Shown here in pieces: positions 15,651-23,423 of a stretch of DNA of 27,948 bases. The stretch is from an uncultured Variovorax sp. (GTDB lineage: Bacteria; Pseudomonadota; Gammaproteobacteria; Burkholderiales; Burkholderiaceae), in assembly GCA_946478645.1 (NCBI GenBank), contig CAMLCW010000015.1, forward strand, positions 1-27,948, given 5' to 3'. Each line of letters opens with the position of its first letter. Position 1 is the first letter of the stretch. A model generated the notes under the pieces. The model saw only the letters and a program-made list of their open reading frames with translations. It was not told the origin of the DNA and made no database searches. The position numbers and the translations under genes were made by a program.

Positions 15651-16448
15651 CTACGCGGCCACGCGCGCAAGGTGGCGCAGCAGCGCTGCGTCGAAGGCGT
15701 CGGGCCGCTCGACGTTGGGCAGGTGCCCGGCGTCGTCGATCTGCTCGAACACCGCGCCGGGAATGCGCTTCGACAGGTCGCGCATCGCTTCGGGCAGCAC
15801 GCCGTCGCGCGCGCCCACCAGGAGCGTGGTCGGCACGCGGATGCGGTCGACCGCCGCGAGGTAGTCCATCTGCTGGATCGCCTGCGCACATCCCGCGAAG
15901 CCCTCGACCGAGGTGGCGCAGGCCACGTCGTGCAGCCGGCGTGCAATCTCGGGGTTCGCATCGAGGAAGGCGCGGCCGAACCAGCGCTCCAGCGTCGGCG
16001 CGGCCAGCGGCGCACAGCTCCCGGCCGCGCGCGCGATGGCCATGCGCTCGTCCCATGGCGCGGCGGCGACCGGGGGCGTGTCGGCGCGCATGTCGCACAG
16101 GCACAGGCTGAGCAGCCGGTCGGCGTGGCCCAGCCCGAGTCCGATCCCGCTCATGCCGCCCAGCGAGAGCCCGACGTAATGCGCGCGCGGGATCGCGAGC
16201 GCATCGAGCACGGCCACGGTGTCGGCTGCCAGCTGGTCCATCGTGTAGGGCGCCGGCGTTGCGGCCGAGCCACCATGGCCGCGCGCGTCGATGCAGATGG
16301 CGCGGTAGCCGCGCTCGGCCAGCATGCGCGCCTGCGTGGCCCACATGGCGCCGGAAGAAAGGATCGAGTGCGCCAGCACCACGGGTGTGGCGCGCGCATC
16401 GCCCTGCGTCTGAAAGGCGATGTCGCCGGCTCGGTTCGTCGTGTTCAT
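15651..16448 (-). CDS. Alpha/beta-fold hydrolase, 3-oxoadipate enol-lactonase (PcaD)-like
   Basis: 265 residues. The nucleophile elbow is GLSLGGM with Ser95, DARGHGGS (54-61) follows the usual strand, and the acid and base lie in GARDGVLP and DAGHLPNVERP near the C-terminus. This matches the enol-lactonase/homoserine-acetyltransferase-like branch of alpha/beta hydrolases, which open lactones or cleave C-C or ester bonds. The start ATG 16448 overlaps the stop of the large-subunit gene (ATGA), so both are translated together. It may hydrolyse the lactone or thioester formed after hydroxylation. No signal peptide is seen, so it is cytoplasmic. The exact substrate cannot be read from sequence. 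Confidence 0.9.
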   Translation of the reverse strand: MNTTNRAGDIAFQTQGDARATPVVLAHSILSSGAMWATQARMLAERGYRAICIDARGHGGSAATPAPYTMDQLAADTVAVLDALAIPRAHYVGLSLGGMSGIGLGLGHADRLLSLCLCDMRADTPPVAAAPWDERMAIARAAGSCAPLAAPTLERWFGRAFLDANPEIARRLHDVACATSVEGFAGCAQAIQQMDYLAAVDRIRVPTTLLVGARDGVLPEAMRDLSKRIPGAVFEQIDDAGHLPNVERPDAFDAALLRHLARVAA

Positions 16449-18865
16449 GGGTGGACCTTCGGTGCAACGGGGTTCTGCAGCGCGCGCCACACGGCCTGCG
16501 GCGTCATGGGCAGCGCGTCGATCGAGGCGCCGGCCGGCGCGAGCGCGTCGTTGATGGCGCTCGCGATGGCGGCGGGGCTGCCGAGGTAGCCGGCCTCGCC
16601 CGAGCCCTTCTGGCCGAACACGGTGAGCGGCGACGGCGTGCAATGGTCGACGATCGTGATCGCGGGCACCTCTTCCGAGCTGGGGATCAGGTAGTCCATG
16701 AAGGTGCCCGACAGCAGCTGCCCTTCCTCGGAGAAGGCGAACTTCTCCATCAGCGCCGCGCCCAGCCCGTGGGCCACGCCGCCATAGGTCATGCCGTGGA
16801 CCACGTCGGGGCTGATCATCACGCCGCAATCGTGGCCGACCACATAGCGATGCAGCGTGGTCTTGCCGGTCTCGGGGTCGATGCTCGCGAGCGTGACGTG
16901 CGATTCGAACGAGTGGCACGGGTACATCTGGATGCGCCCGTCCTCGGTCGGCAGTTGCCCGCCGGTGGGCACCTCCCAGCAGAACTTCTCCTGCAGCCCG
17001 GGCTCCATGCCGTCGGGCATCTGGTGGTAATGGCGGTGGGCGATCTGGACCAGCGCATCCCAGCCGAGCCTGCGCGCGGGCTCGCCCTGCACCGCGACGT
17101 CGCCGCCCGCATACACCAGTGCGTCGACGGGCACGCCCAGGTTGTGCGACGCGATGGCCAGCAGCTTCTGGCGCAGGATCTTCGCCGCGCCGGCCGCCGC
17201 GCCGCCGAGCATGATCGCCATGCGGCTGCCGACCGGGCTGTTGGAAGGCAAAGCGTTGAGCGAATCGGCATGCAGCACGCGGATGCCGTCGGGTTCGCGC
17301 TCCAGCACCTCGCCCACCACCGTGGACACGAGCGTCTCGTGCGCCTGGCCCGAGGTCGACGTGCCCATCATCGCCGTGACCGCGCCGTTCAGGTCGATGC
17401 GGATCAGGCACGAGTCCATCCAGGTGGTGGTCTTGTTCTTGGGATTGAAGAGCGGCTCGAAAGCCGAGTTGCCGCCCGAAGGCTCCAGGCAGGTCGAGAT
17501 GCCGATGCCCGCCAGCAGTCCTCGCGCGCGCAGCGCATCGCGTTCGCGCACGATCGCGTCGTAGGGCGCGGCGTCGAGCGCTTTGTCCATCACCGCCTCG
17601 TAGTCGCCCGAGTCGTAGTGCGTGCCACTTGGAATGAGGTAGGGAAACTCGTCGTGCCCGATCAGGTTGCGGCGGCGAATCTCGATGCGGTCCATGCCGA
17701 GGTAACGCGCCACCTTGTCGATCCCGGTCTCGATGGCGTAGTTGGTGGGCGCCTGGCCGAAGCCGCGCACCGCCTCCTGCGGCGTCTTGTGGGTGAGCAC
17801 CGAGACCGCGTCGTATTCCACGCTCGCGATGCGGTACGGCCCCACGATCGCGCCCACCGGCTTGCCCAGCTGCAGCGGCGAGCGGCCCGAATAGGCGCCG
17901 ATGTCGTCGATGGCGCGCATGCGCATCGAGCGGATGGTGCCGTCCCCCTCGAAAGCCAGCGTCACGTCGAAGATGCGGTCGGGGCCCTGCATGTCGCCGC
18001 CGCGCATGTTCTCGAGCCGGTCCTCGAGAAAGCGCACCGGGCGGCCCAGCTTCATGGCCAGGTAGCCCACGAGGATGGTGTGCTTGAGTCCGCGCTTCAC
18101 GCCATAGCTGCCGCCCACGTCCACGTCGTAGTGCACGCGCACGCCGTTGCCCGGCAGGCGCAGGCACTTGGCGAGCAGGTCGGGGTACTTGGGCATCTGG
18201 ATCGAGGCCCACACGTCGAGGATCTGCGTCGCGTCGTTCCAGGCGCAGGTGGCCACGAAGGTCTCGATCGGCACGGTCGAGCTGCGGGCCCAGCGCACGC
18301 GGTAGCTCAGCGCATGCGGCGCCGCAGAGAAATGGTCGTCCACCGGGCCCCAGGTGAACTTGCGCTGCCAGATCACGTTCGAGCCGTGCGAGGGATGGAC
18401 CTGCGGCGCGTCCGGCTGCATGGCGGCCTCGGGGTCGACCACGTGCGGCGTGGGTTCGTAGTCGACCATCACGAGCTCGCTCGCGTCCTCGGCCAGCGCG
18501 CGGGTTTCGGCGACCACAGCAACCACCCATTCGCCGGCGTAGCGCACCACGCCTCGCGCGAGCGGATAGCGCGTGACCTGCGGCGCGTCGACGCCGGGCA
18601 TCATCGGCTCGAGCTCTGGCGTGAGCTCGTCGCCGGTGAGCACCGCGTGCACGCCCGGCATCGCGAGCGCCGCGGCGGTGTCGATCGACACGATGCGGGC
18701 GCTGGCGTAGGGGCTCGCGACGATCGCCACGTGCAGCAGGCCGGCCGGCACCACGTCGGCGGCATAGCGGCCCTGCCCCACCACGAAGCGGCGGTGCTCG
18801 ACCGCGCGCCGGTGGCGGCCGATGTACTTGAAGGCCTGGTAGGCGGCGTGCTTCGGCTCAGGCAT
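16445..18865 (-). CDS. Molybdenum hydroxylase large subunit (xanthine dehydrogenase/CoxL family)
   Basis: 806 residues from ATG 18865, overlapping the small-subunit stop by eight bases. The N-terminal a/b-hammerhead domain (about 10-120, FVVGQGRYAADV) is followed by the two molybdopterin-cytosine-dinucleotide binding domains. The catalytic Glu is kept as Glu757 in KGSGEAGYLGSPAA, and GTSTSGQAHET binds cofactor. The loop that in true CO dehydrogenase reads AYRCSFR is here AVRGFGQ (365-371), without the Cys that carries copper, so CO is not the substrate. The GGGFGxK-type loop is altered to VGGSYGVKRG. The family hydroxylates aldehydes, purines, N-heterocycles or CoA esters next to a heteroatom or carbonyl. 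It acts with the FAD and iron-sulfur subunits encoded upstream. Confidence 0.93.
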   Translation of the reverse strand: MPEPKHAAYQAFKYIGRHRRAVEHRRFVVGQGRYAADVVPAGLLHVAIVASPYASARIVSIDTAAALAMPGVHAVLTGDELTPELEPMMPGVDAPQVTRYPLARGVVRYAGEWVVAVVAETRALAEDASELVMVDYEPTPHVVDPEAAMQPDAPQVHPSHGSNVIWQRKFTWGPVDDHFSAAPHALSYRVRWARSSTVPIETFVATCAWNDATQILDVWASIQMPKYPDLLAKCLRLPGNGVRVHYDVDVGGSYGVKRGLKHTILVGYLAMKLGRPVRFLEDRLENMRGGDMQGPDRIFDVTLAFEGDGTIRSMRMRAIDDIGAYSGRSPLQLGKPVGAIVGPYRIASVEYDAVSVLTHKTPQEAVRGFGQAPTNYAIETGIDKVARYLGMDRIEIRRRNLIGHDEFPYLIPSGTHYDSGDYEAVMDKALDAAPYDAIVRERDALRARGLLAGIGISTCLEPSGGNSAFEPLFNPKNKTTTWMDSCLIRIDLNGAVTAMMGTSTSGQAHETLVSTVVGEVLEREPDGIRVLHADSLNALPSNSPVGSRMAIMLGGAAAGAAKILRQKLLAIASHNLGVPVDALVYAGGDVAVQGEPARRLGWDALVQIAHRHYHQMPDGMEPGLQEKFCWEVPTGGQLPTEDGRIQMYPCHSFESHVTLASIDPETGKTTLHRYVVGHDCGVMISPDVVHGMTYGGVAHGLGAALMEKFAFSEEGQLLSGTFMDYLIPSSEEVPAITIVDHCTPSPLTVFGQKGSGEAGYLGSPAAIASAINDALAPAGASIDALPMTPQAVWRALQNPVAPKVHP

Positions 18866-19421
18866 GGGTACCGTCCCGGAAATGCGTGTGGCCGACCTGC
18901 TTCGCCTGCTGCCGGGCCTGCGCGGCGGACGTGGCCTTGACTTCATAGCCCGGCTGCGTCGCGAGCTTCACGGCATCGACGATCTGCTGGTAGCCGGTGC
19001 AGCGGCACAGGTTGCCGCCGATCGCATCGCGGATCTGCGCCTCGTCGGGCGCAGGGTTCTTCTCGACCAGTGCGTGGCAGGCGACCAGCATGCCCGGCGT
19101 GCAGTAGCCGCACTGCAGCGCATGCGTTTCGCAGAACGCGTCCTGGATCTTCGAGAGGCAGCCGCGCTGCGGCGCAAGGCCCTCGACGGTGGTGACCGTG
19201 CGGCCATCGGCCTGCACCGCGAACATGCAGCAGGCGCGCACCGGGTCGCCGTCGAGCAGCACCGAGCAGGCGCCGCAGATGCCGTGCTCGCAGCCGACGT
19301 GCGTGCCGGTGAGGCCGAGGTGGTCGCGCAGGAAGTCGACCAGCGTGGTGCGCGGCTCGACCGTGCGGGGCTGCACGATACCGTTGACCTTGATCTGGAC
19401 GGTGACGGGGGTGGGAGTCAT
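18858..19421 (-). CDS. Molybdenum hydroxylase 2Fe-2S small subunit (CoxS/XdhC-type ferredoxin subunit)
   Basis: 187 residues from ATG 19421. The plant-type 2Fe-2S cluster is bound by Cys44, Cys49, Cys52 (CEHGICGAC) and Cys64. The second cluster is bound by Cys104, Cys107 (CGYCTPG), Cys139 and Cys141 (NLCRC). All eight ligands are present. It passes electrons from the molybdenum site to FAD in the third subunit. The C-terminus after about 160 is a polar, Gln/Ala-rich extension of about 25 residues. The gene follows the FAD subunit by 31 bases and overlaps the large subunit by eight, the common M-S-L order. No export signal is seen. Confidence 0.95.
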   Translation of the reverse strand: MTPTPVTVQIKVNGIVQPRTVEPRTTLVDFLRDHLGLTGTHVGCEHGICGACSVLLDGDPVRACCMFAVQADGRTVTTVEGLAPQRGCLSKIQDAFCETHALQCGYCTPGMLVACHALVEKNPAPDEAQIRDAIGGNLCRCTGYQQIVDAVKLATQPGYEVKATSAAQARQQAKQVGHTHFRDGTHA

Positions 19422-19452
19422 AGCGGCTCTTTCGCTGAGATGGGTTGCAGGG

Positions 19453-20337
19453 CTACGCCGCGATGGCGGCAGCGCCCGAGGCGGCGCGCAGCAGCGTGCG
19501 TGCGAGCAGCACGGCGCCCAGGTGGCGCCGGTAGTCGGCGTCGGCGTGCAGGTCGGAGCCGGGCTCCGCCTTGGCGGCAGCGGCCTGCGCGACCTCGCGC
19601 GCCAGCGCCGCGTCGATGCGGCGGCCGACGAGCTGCGCGGCAAGCTCGGGAAACGCGAGCGGCGTGCCGTCGACGCCGCCAAGCCCGAAGGCCGCACGCC
19701 GGCAGAGGCCATCGGCATCGAGCTGCAGCTGGCAGGCCGCCGATGCCATCGCGAAGTCGCCGCTGCGCATGGCGGTTTCGTCGAAGGCACTGACCACACC
19801 CGGGCCTTCCCACACCGGCCATTCGGTCTCGACCAAGCATTCGGTCTCGCCGGTGGCCGTGAACATGGGCCCGAGGAAGAATTCGCCGGCACCGAGCGTG
19901 CGCTCGCCGCCGTCCTGGCTGCGAAGCCGCAAGGTCGCGCCCAGCACCATGGCCGCCAGCGGCAGCTCGGCCGAGGGGTCGGCATGCACCAGGCTGCCGC
20001 CCACGGTGCCGCGGTTGCGCGTCTGCACATGGCCCACCCAGCGCAGCGCCTGACGCACCAGCGGCAACGCGGCCTCGAGCGCGGTATCGTCTTCGATGTC
20101 GCGCTGCCGCCGCGTGGCGCCGATGACCACGCGGTGGCGCTCGATCGCCACCTGCCTCAGCGCGGCAAGGCAGTTGATGTCGACCAGCACCGCGGGGCGG
20201 GCCAGCCGCATCGCCATCATCGGCACCAGGCTCTGCCCGCCCGCGATGGCCTTGGCGTCCATGCCGTGTTGCGCGAGGCATTCCAGCACGTGGTCCACCG
20301 ACTCGGCGCGCACATAGTCGAACGGGGCCGCCTTCAC
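19453..20337 (-). CDS. Molybdenum hydroxylase FAD-binding medium subunit (CoxM family)
   Basis: 294 residues if started at GTG 20337, which begins VKAAPFDYVRAESVDHVLE, the standard CoxM opening and length. The frame is open upstream to a TTG at 20520, but those residues are unlike the family. The two FAD diphosphate motifs are AGGQS (32-36) and TVGGSLVHAD (111-120), both intact, followed by the CO-deh-flav C-terminal domain. It takes electrons from the 2Fe-2S subunit and passes them to the final acceptor. The 4Fe-4S insert of 4-hydroxybenzoyl-CoA reductase is absent. It is the first gene of the operon and faces the divergent lysR across about 200 bases. No strong ribosome site precedes the GTG, so the start is not certain. 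Confidence 0.88.
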   Translation of the reverse strand: MKAAPFDYVRAESVDHVLECLAQHGMDAKAIAGGQSLVPMMAMRLARPAVLVDINCLAALRQVAIERHRVVIGATRRQRDIEDDTALEAALPLVRQALRWVGHVQTRNRGTVGGSLVHADPSAELPLAAMVLGATLRLRSQDGGERTLGAGEFFLGPMFTATGETECLVETEWPVWEGPGVVSAFDETAMRSGDFAMASAACQLQLDADGLCRRAAFGLGGVDGTPLAFPELAAQLVGRRIDAALAREVAQAAAAKAEPGSDLHADADYRRHLGAVLLARTLLRAASGAAAIAA

Positions 20338-20481
20338 GATGCCCACCGCACGCCGTGCGCCTTCAAACTCTGCGTCAAATCCTGGCTCCTGTAGATCCGG
20401 GCGGCTGCGGTCGCAGCGGCCTTCGAAGCGCGGAAGTTTCAGCCCGGCAAGCACGATCGAACAAACGAGAAAAACAGGGCC

Positions 20482-20502
20482 AGCGTGATCTAAGCTCACG
20501 CT
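20482..20502. promoter_or_regulatory. Candidate LysR operator in the divergent promoter
   Basis: A perfect 7-bp inverted repeat AGCGTGA / TCACGCT with a 7-base spacer (TCTAAGC). Its core is T-N11-A (T20486, A20498), the recognition pattern of LysR regulators. It lies 37 bases ahead of the lysR start at 20540 and about 145 bases from the coxM-like start. The divergent gap 20338-20539 holds no gene. A role in both autoregulation and operon activation is inferred. Confidence 0.55.
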
Positions 20503-20539
20503 CGATTCCTTGCGAGGCAAGGCACCATCCGGGCTCTAT

Positions 20540-21484
20540 ATGACGCGCAAACTTCCGCCACTCAATGCCGTTCGGTCTTTCGAGGCCGCCGCACGCCATG
20601 TGAGTTTCACCAAGGCTGCCGAAGAGCTACACGTGACCCATGGCGCCGTGAGCCGGCAGGTGGCGCTGCTCGAGGAATGGCTCGGCAGCGCGCTGTTCAG
20701 GCGTTCGGCGTCGCAGCTCGCGCTGACCGACGCGGGCCGCCGGTACGCCGCCGAACTCACCTCGATGCTCGACCGGCTCGCGGTCGCGTCGATGCAGTTC
20801 GCGCAGCAAGACGCGCCGACCTCGTTGAGCGTGAACGCCCCGCCCACCTTCACCATGCGCTGGCTGATCGCGCGCCTGTCCGGCTTCCAGCGGCTGCACC
20901 CCGACGTGGAAGTGCGCCTCACCACCTCGCTGGCGCCGGTGAACTTTCAGGAAAACGGCTATGACATCGCGATTCGCGGCGCGCATGCGCCGCTGCCGGG
21001 ATGCCGCTCGGAGCCGTTCATGACCGAGATGATCGTGCCGGTCTGCCACACCGACCTGCTCGAGCAAGGCCTGCGCCGGCCGGACGACCTGCGCAGCCAC
21101 ACGCTGATCTGCTATGCGACCGAGCCCTACGGCTGGCCCGACTGGCTCGCGGCAATGGGCGCGAAGGATCTGCAGGGCGCCAACATGCTGCACTTCGAGC
21201 AGATGTACTTCGCGCTGCAGGCCGCGGCCGAGGGCCTGGGCGTGGTGCTGGTGCCGCTCTTCCTCGTGGTGGACGACATCGTGGCCGGGCGCCTGTGCGC
21301 GCCGTTCGGCATGCAGGCGGCGATGCAGCGCCAGTACTTCGCCAACGTGCCGCTGACAGGCCGCCGGCCGTCCGCGGTCAGCGCCTTCAGCGAGTGGCTG
21401 ATGCGCGAGGGGCGCGACACCGAAGACTCGATCGAGAGCTGGGCGCGCGGCATGGGCTGGGCGCCCACGTCGACCGAACCGTGA
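20540..21484 (+). CDS. LysR-type transcriptional regulator, GcvA-like
   Basis: 314 residues from ATG 20540. The N-terminal helix-turn-helix (PPLNAVRSFEAAARHVSFTKAAEELHVTHGAVSRQV) is the GcvA/AmpR branch signature. The effector domain (about 90-300) includes PPTFTMRWLIARL and NGYDIAIRGAH, also typical of GcvA-like proteins. An upstream TTG at 20510 would add ten residues without homology. It is transcribed away from the molybdenum-hydroxylase operon, with a dyad between them, so it most likely controls that operon in response to its substrate. Its 3' end faces the phytanoyl dioxygenase gene across 81 bases, in which I see no clear terminator. Confidence 0.93.
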   Translation: MTRKLPPLNAVRSFEAAARHVSFTKAAEELHVTHGAVSRQVALLEEWLGSALFRRSASQLALTDAGRRYAAELTSMLDRLAVASMQFAQQDAPTSLSVNAPPTFTMRWLIARLSGFQRLHPDVEVRLTTSLAPVNFQENGYDIAIRGAHAPLPGCRSEPFMTEMIVPVCHTDLLEQGLRRPDDLRSHTLICYATEPYGWPDWLAAMGAKDLQGANMLHFEQMYFALQAAAEGLGVVLVPLFLVVDDIVAGRLCAPFGMQAAMQRQYFANVPLTGRRPSAVSAFSEWLMREGRDTEDSIESWARGMGWAPTSTEP

Positions 21485-21565
21485 CATTTCCTGGGTCGGC
21501 AACACGCTCGAAGCCATCCCCTGCCCCGATCAAGCCTGGCGCGGTGCACGACCGCCTGCCTGCCA

Positions 21566-22483
21566 TCACATGCCACGGCCCGCCGCGGCGGACGCGCCGT
21601 TGTCGCCCTTGTTCTTGTGCTGCCACACCGTCTTGTAACCACCGCGCCAGTCGGGCGGCAGCTCGCATGCACGCGGGTCGAAGCTGGCGTACCGGGCCGG
21701 CTTGCCGCGCACGATGTCGCCCTGGTGCACGCTGGGGATCGGGCTCGGCGTATAGGGAAAGCAGTCGGCCGACGAATACACGGGCAGCAGCAGCAGGCGC
21801 GGATCGGCCGAGCGGTTGGGGCTCGAGCCGTGGATGGTGCGGCAGTTCAGCAGCACTGTGGTGCCGGGCCCGCCGGTCGGGCGCGCCACCATGTCCTCGC
21901 TCACCCAGGCAAGGTCTTCCTCGCGAATGCGCACCACGAAATTTCCGTCGTCGTCGTACATGCTGTAGAGCGGGCCGCTGTGCGTGCCCGGCAGGAACGA
22001 CAGCGGTCCCTGGTCGGGGCGGCAGCCGTTGATGTAGACCCCCACGGTCACCGGGCTGTAGTCGGTGTGCGGCCAGGCCGGGATGTCCTGGTGCCAGTCG
22101 AAGCCGCCGCTGCCCTTGCCGGACTTCACGTTGAGCTTGGCATGGTGGAACTTGACGTCGGGGCCGACCACATCGGCCACAAGGTCGGTCATCACCGCGT
22201 CGCGCATGAATGCCCACATTTCCGGATGCTGGTCCTGCGGGCTGCTCACGCGGTGCAGGCGCGGCGTCTCGGCACTGTGCCCTTCCTCGAGGATGAAGGT
22301 CGTGTCGGTTTCGCTGCGGCTGCGGCTCTGGTCGACAAGCTCGGCCGTTGCGGTGCGAAGCCGCTCCAGCCACGCCTCGGGCACATAGTTCTCGATGACC
22401 AGATAACCGTCGCGGAAGAACTGCAGGCGCTGCGCCTCGGTCAGCACACGGCACGGATGTTGAAGCACTTTCTCGGCAATCAT
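21566..22483 (-). CDS. Phytanoyl-CoA dioxygenase (PhyH) family Fe(II)/2-oxoglutarate oxygenase
   Basis: 305 residues from ATG 22483, preceded by AGGAG. The iron triad is visible as His131 and Asp133 (DWHQD) and His218 (RTIHGSSPNRS), with Arg224 or Arg229 placed to hold the 2-oxoglutarate carboxylate. FHHAKLNVKSGKGSGG precedes the triad and PLSFLPGTHSGPL follows, as in PhyH and ectoine-hydroxylase relatives. The enzyme should hydroxylate an aliphatic substrate using O2 and 2-oxoglutarate, releasing succinate and CO2. It is the last gene of the TRAP/acyl-CoA operon, 29 bases after the lactonase gene. The substrate is probably what the TRAP system imports or a derivative of it; that is inference. 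Confidence 0.9.
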   Translation of the reverse strand: MIAEKVLQHPCRVLTEAQRLQFFRDGYLVIENYVPEAWLERLRTATAELVDQSRSRSETDTTFILEEGHSAETPRLHRVSSPQDQHPEMWAFMRDAVMTDLVADVVGPDVKFHHAKLNVKSGKGSGGFDWHQDIPAWPHTDYSPVTVGVYINGCRPDQGPLSFLPGTHSGPLYSMYDDDGNFVVRIREEDLAWVSEDMVARPTGGPGTTVLLNCRTIHGSSPNRSADPRLLLLPVYSSADCFPYTPSPIPSVHQGDIVRGKPARYASFDPRACELPPDWRGGYKTVWQHKNKGDNGASAAAGRGM

Positions 22484-22512
22484 GGATGAGGCTCCTGGAT
22501 GCGTGGGGATGG

Positions 22513-23412
22513 CTATTCACCGGCAGGCGCCGGCAAGGTGGCGGACACGATGGTTCCGGTGTCCGATTCGGTGATGTAGAGCGTGCGGCCGCCGGGTCCG
22601 CCGAAAGCGCAGTTGGTGGTCATGCGGCCTACCGGCGAGACGATGCGCCACAGCGGCTCGCCGTGCGGCGAGAAGATCCACACCGTGGCCAGGCCCGGGT
22701 GGCACACAGCCAGGCAGCCCTCCGGGCCGATGGCCAGGCCGTCCGGGCCCACGCCGCCCGAGAGATTGATGAACACGCCGGCCTTGGACACCTCGCCGGT
22801 GCGCAGCAGCGGCAGGCGCCAGACCTGGTTGGCGCGCGTGGCCGCCACCAGCAGCGCCGCACCCGAGGGCTCCAGCACAACGCCGTTGGGGCTGGGTACG
22901 TTGTGCATCAGGCACTGCAGCCGGCCTTCGGGATCGAGCCGGTAGACGCGGCCGCTCGGGTCCTGCAGCCCGGTCTGGCCCTGGTCGGTGAAATACAGCG
23001 TTCCGTCCTCGGCCAGGTGCAGGTCGTTCACGCCCTTGAAGCGCTCAAGCAGCGGGCGATCGCAGAACGCCTCGATGCGCCCGCGCGCGAGGTCGAGCCG
23101 CATGATGCCGTGCCGGTGGTCGGCAATGAGCAGCTGCCCGGGCCCGAGCAGCTTCATGCCGTTGGGCTCGCCGTCGTACTCGAACACCAACGCGATGCGC
23201 CCTTCGGCGTCCAGGCGAAAGACGCGCCCGTAGGGAATGTCGGTAAACAGCAGCCGGCCGGCCTCGTCGAACACCGGCCCTTCGATGAAGCTGTGGGCCT
23301 GCCGGCCGCGCTGCTGCACCTGCAGCCAGGGCGCCGACTGGCCCTGCTTGCGCATCGGCCCGGGCAGCGTCGCGACGATATCGGCCTGCAGGACGGGTGG
23401 CGCGCAGAACAT
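22513..23412 (-). CDS. SMP-30/gluconolactonase/LRE-family lactonase
   Basis: 299 residues from ATG 23412. The six-bladed propeller repeats show as IEGPVFDEAGRLLFTDIPYGRVFRLD, NDLHLAEDGTLYFTDQG and GPDGLAIGPEGCLAV. Metal ligands expected for the family are present: Glu44 (EGP), Asn176 (SPNG) and Asp224 (GPDG), with Asn129 (GVND) as a further site residue. Members hydrolyse sugar or other lactones in the cytoplasm with a divalent metal. The gene begins 11 bases after the DctM stop and ends 29 before the PhyH start, so it is an inner member of the operon. With a TRAP importer and an oxygenase alongside, a lactone intermediate in organic-acid or sugar-acid breakdown is likely. Confidence 0.9.
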   Translation of the reverse strand: MFCAPPVLQADIVATLPGPMRKQGQSAPWLQVQQRGRQAHSFIEGPVFDEAGRLLFTDIPYGRVFRLDAEGRIALVFEYDGEPNGMKLLGPGQLLIADHRHGIMRLDLARGRIEAFCDRPLLERFKGVNDLHLAEDGTLYFTDQGQTGLQDPSGRVYRLDPEGRLQCLMHNVPSPNGVVLEPSGAALLVAATRANQVWRLPLLRTGEVSKAGVFINLSGGVGPDGLAIGPEGCLAVCHPGLATVWIFSPHGEPLWRIVSPVGRMTTNCAFGGPGGRTLYITESDTGTIVSATLPAPAGE

Positions 23413-23423
23413 GGCGGCGCCTC

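Noticed and set aside
15651..18530. Minus frame of 959 codons that appears to fuse a long protein to the alpha/beta hydrolase.
   Set aside because: Only the last 265 codons are a real protein; the upstream part is the large-subunit gene read in the wrong frame. The true start is ATG 16448.
16259..18940. Plus-strand frame of 893 codons opposite the Mo-hydroxylase large subunit.
   Set aside because: The minus strand carries conserved cofactor motifs in the same stretch; the plus reading is His/Arg/Ala-rich with no domain.
16445..19421. Aerobic carbon monoxide dehydrogenase (coxSL) as a functional call.
   Set aside because: The diagnostic AYRCSFR loop with its Cys is absent, so only the broader molybdenum-hydroxylase family can be claimed.
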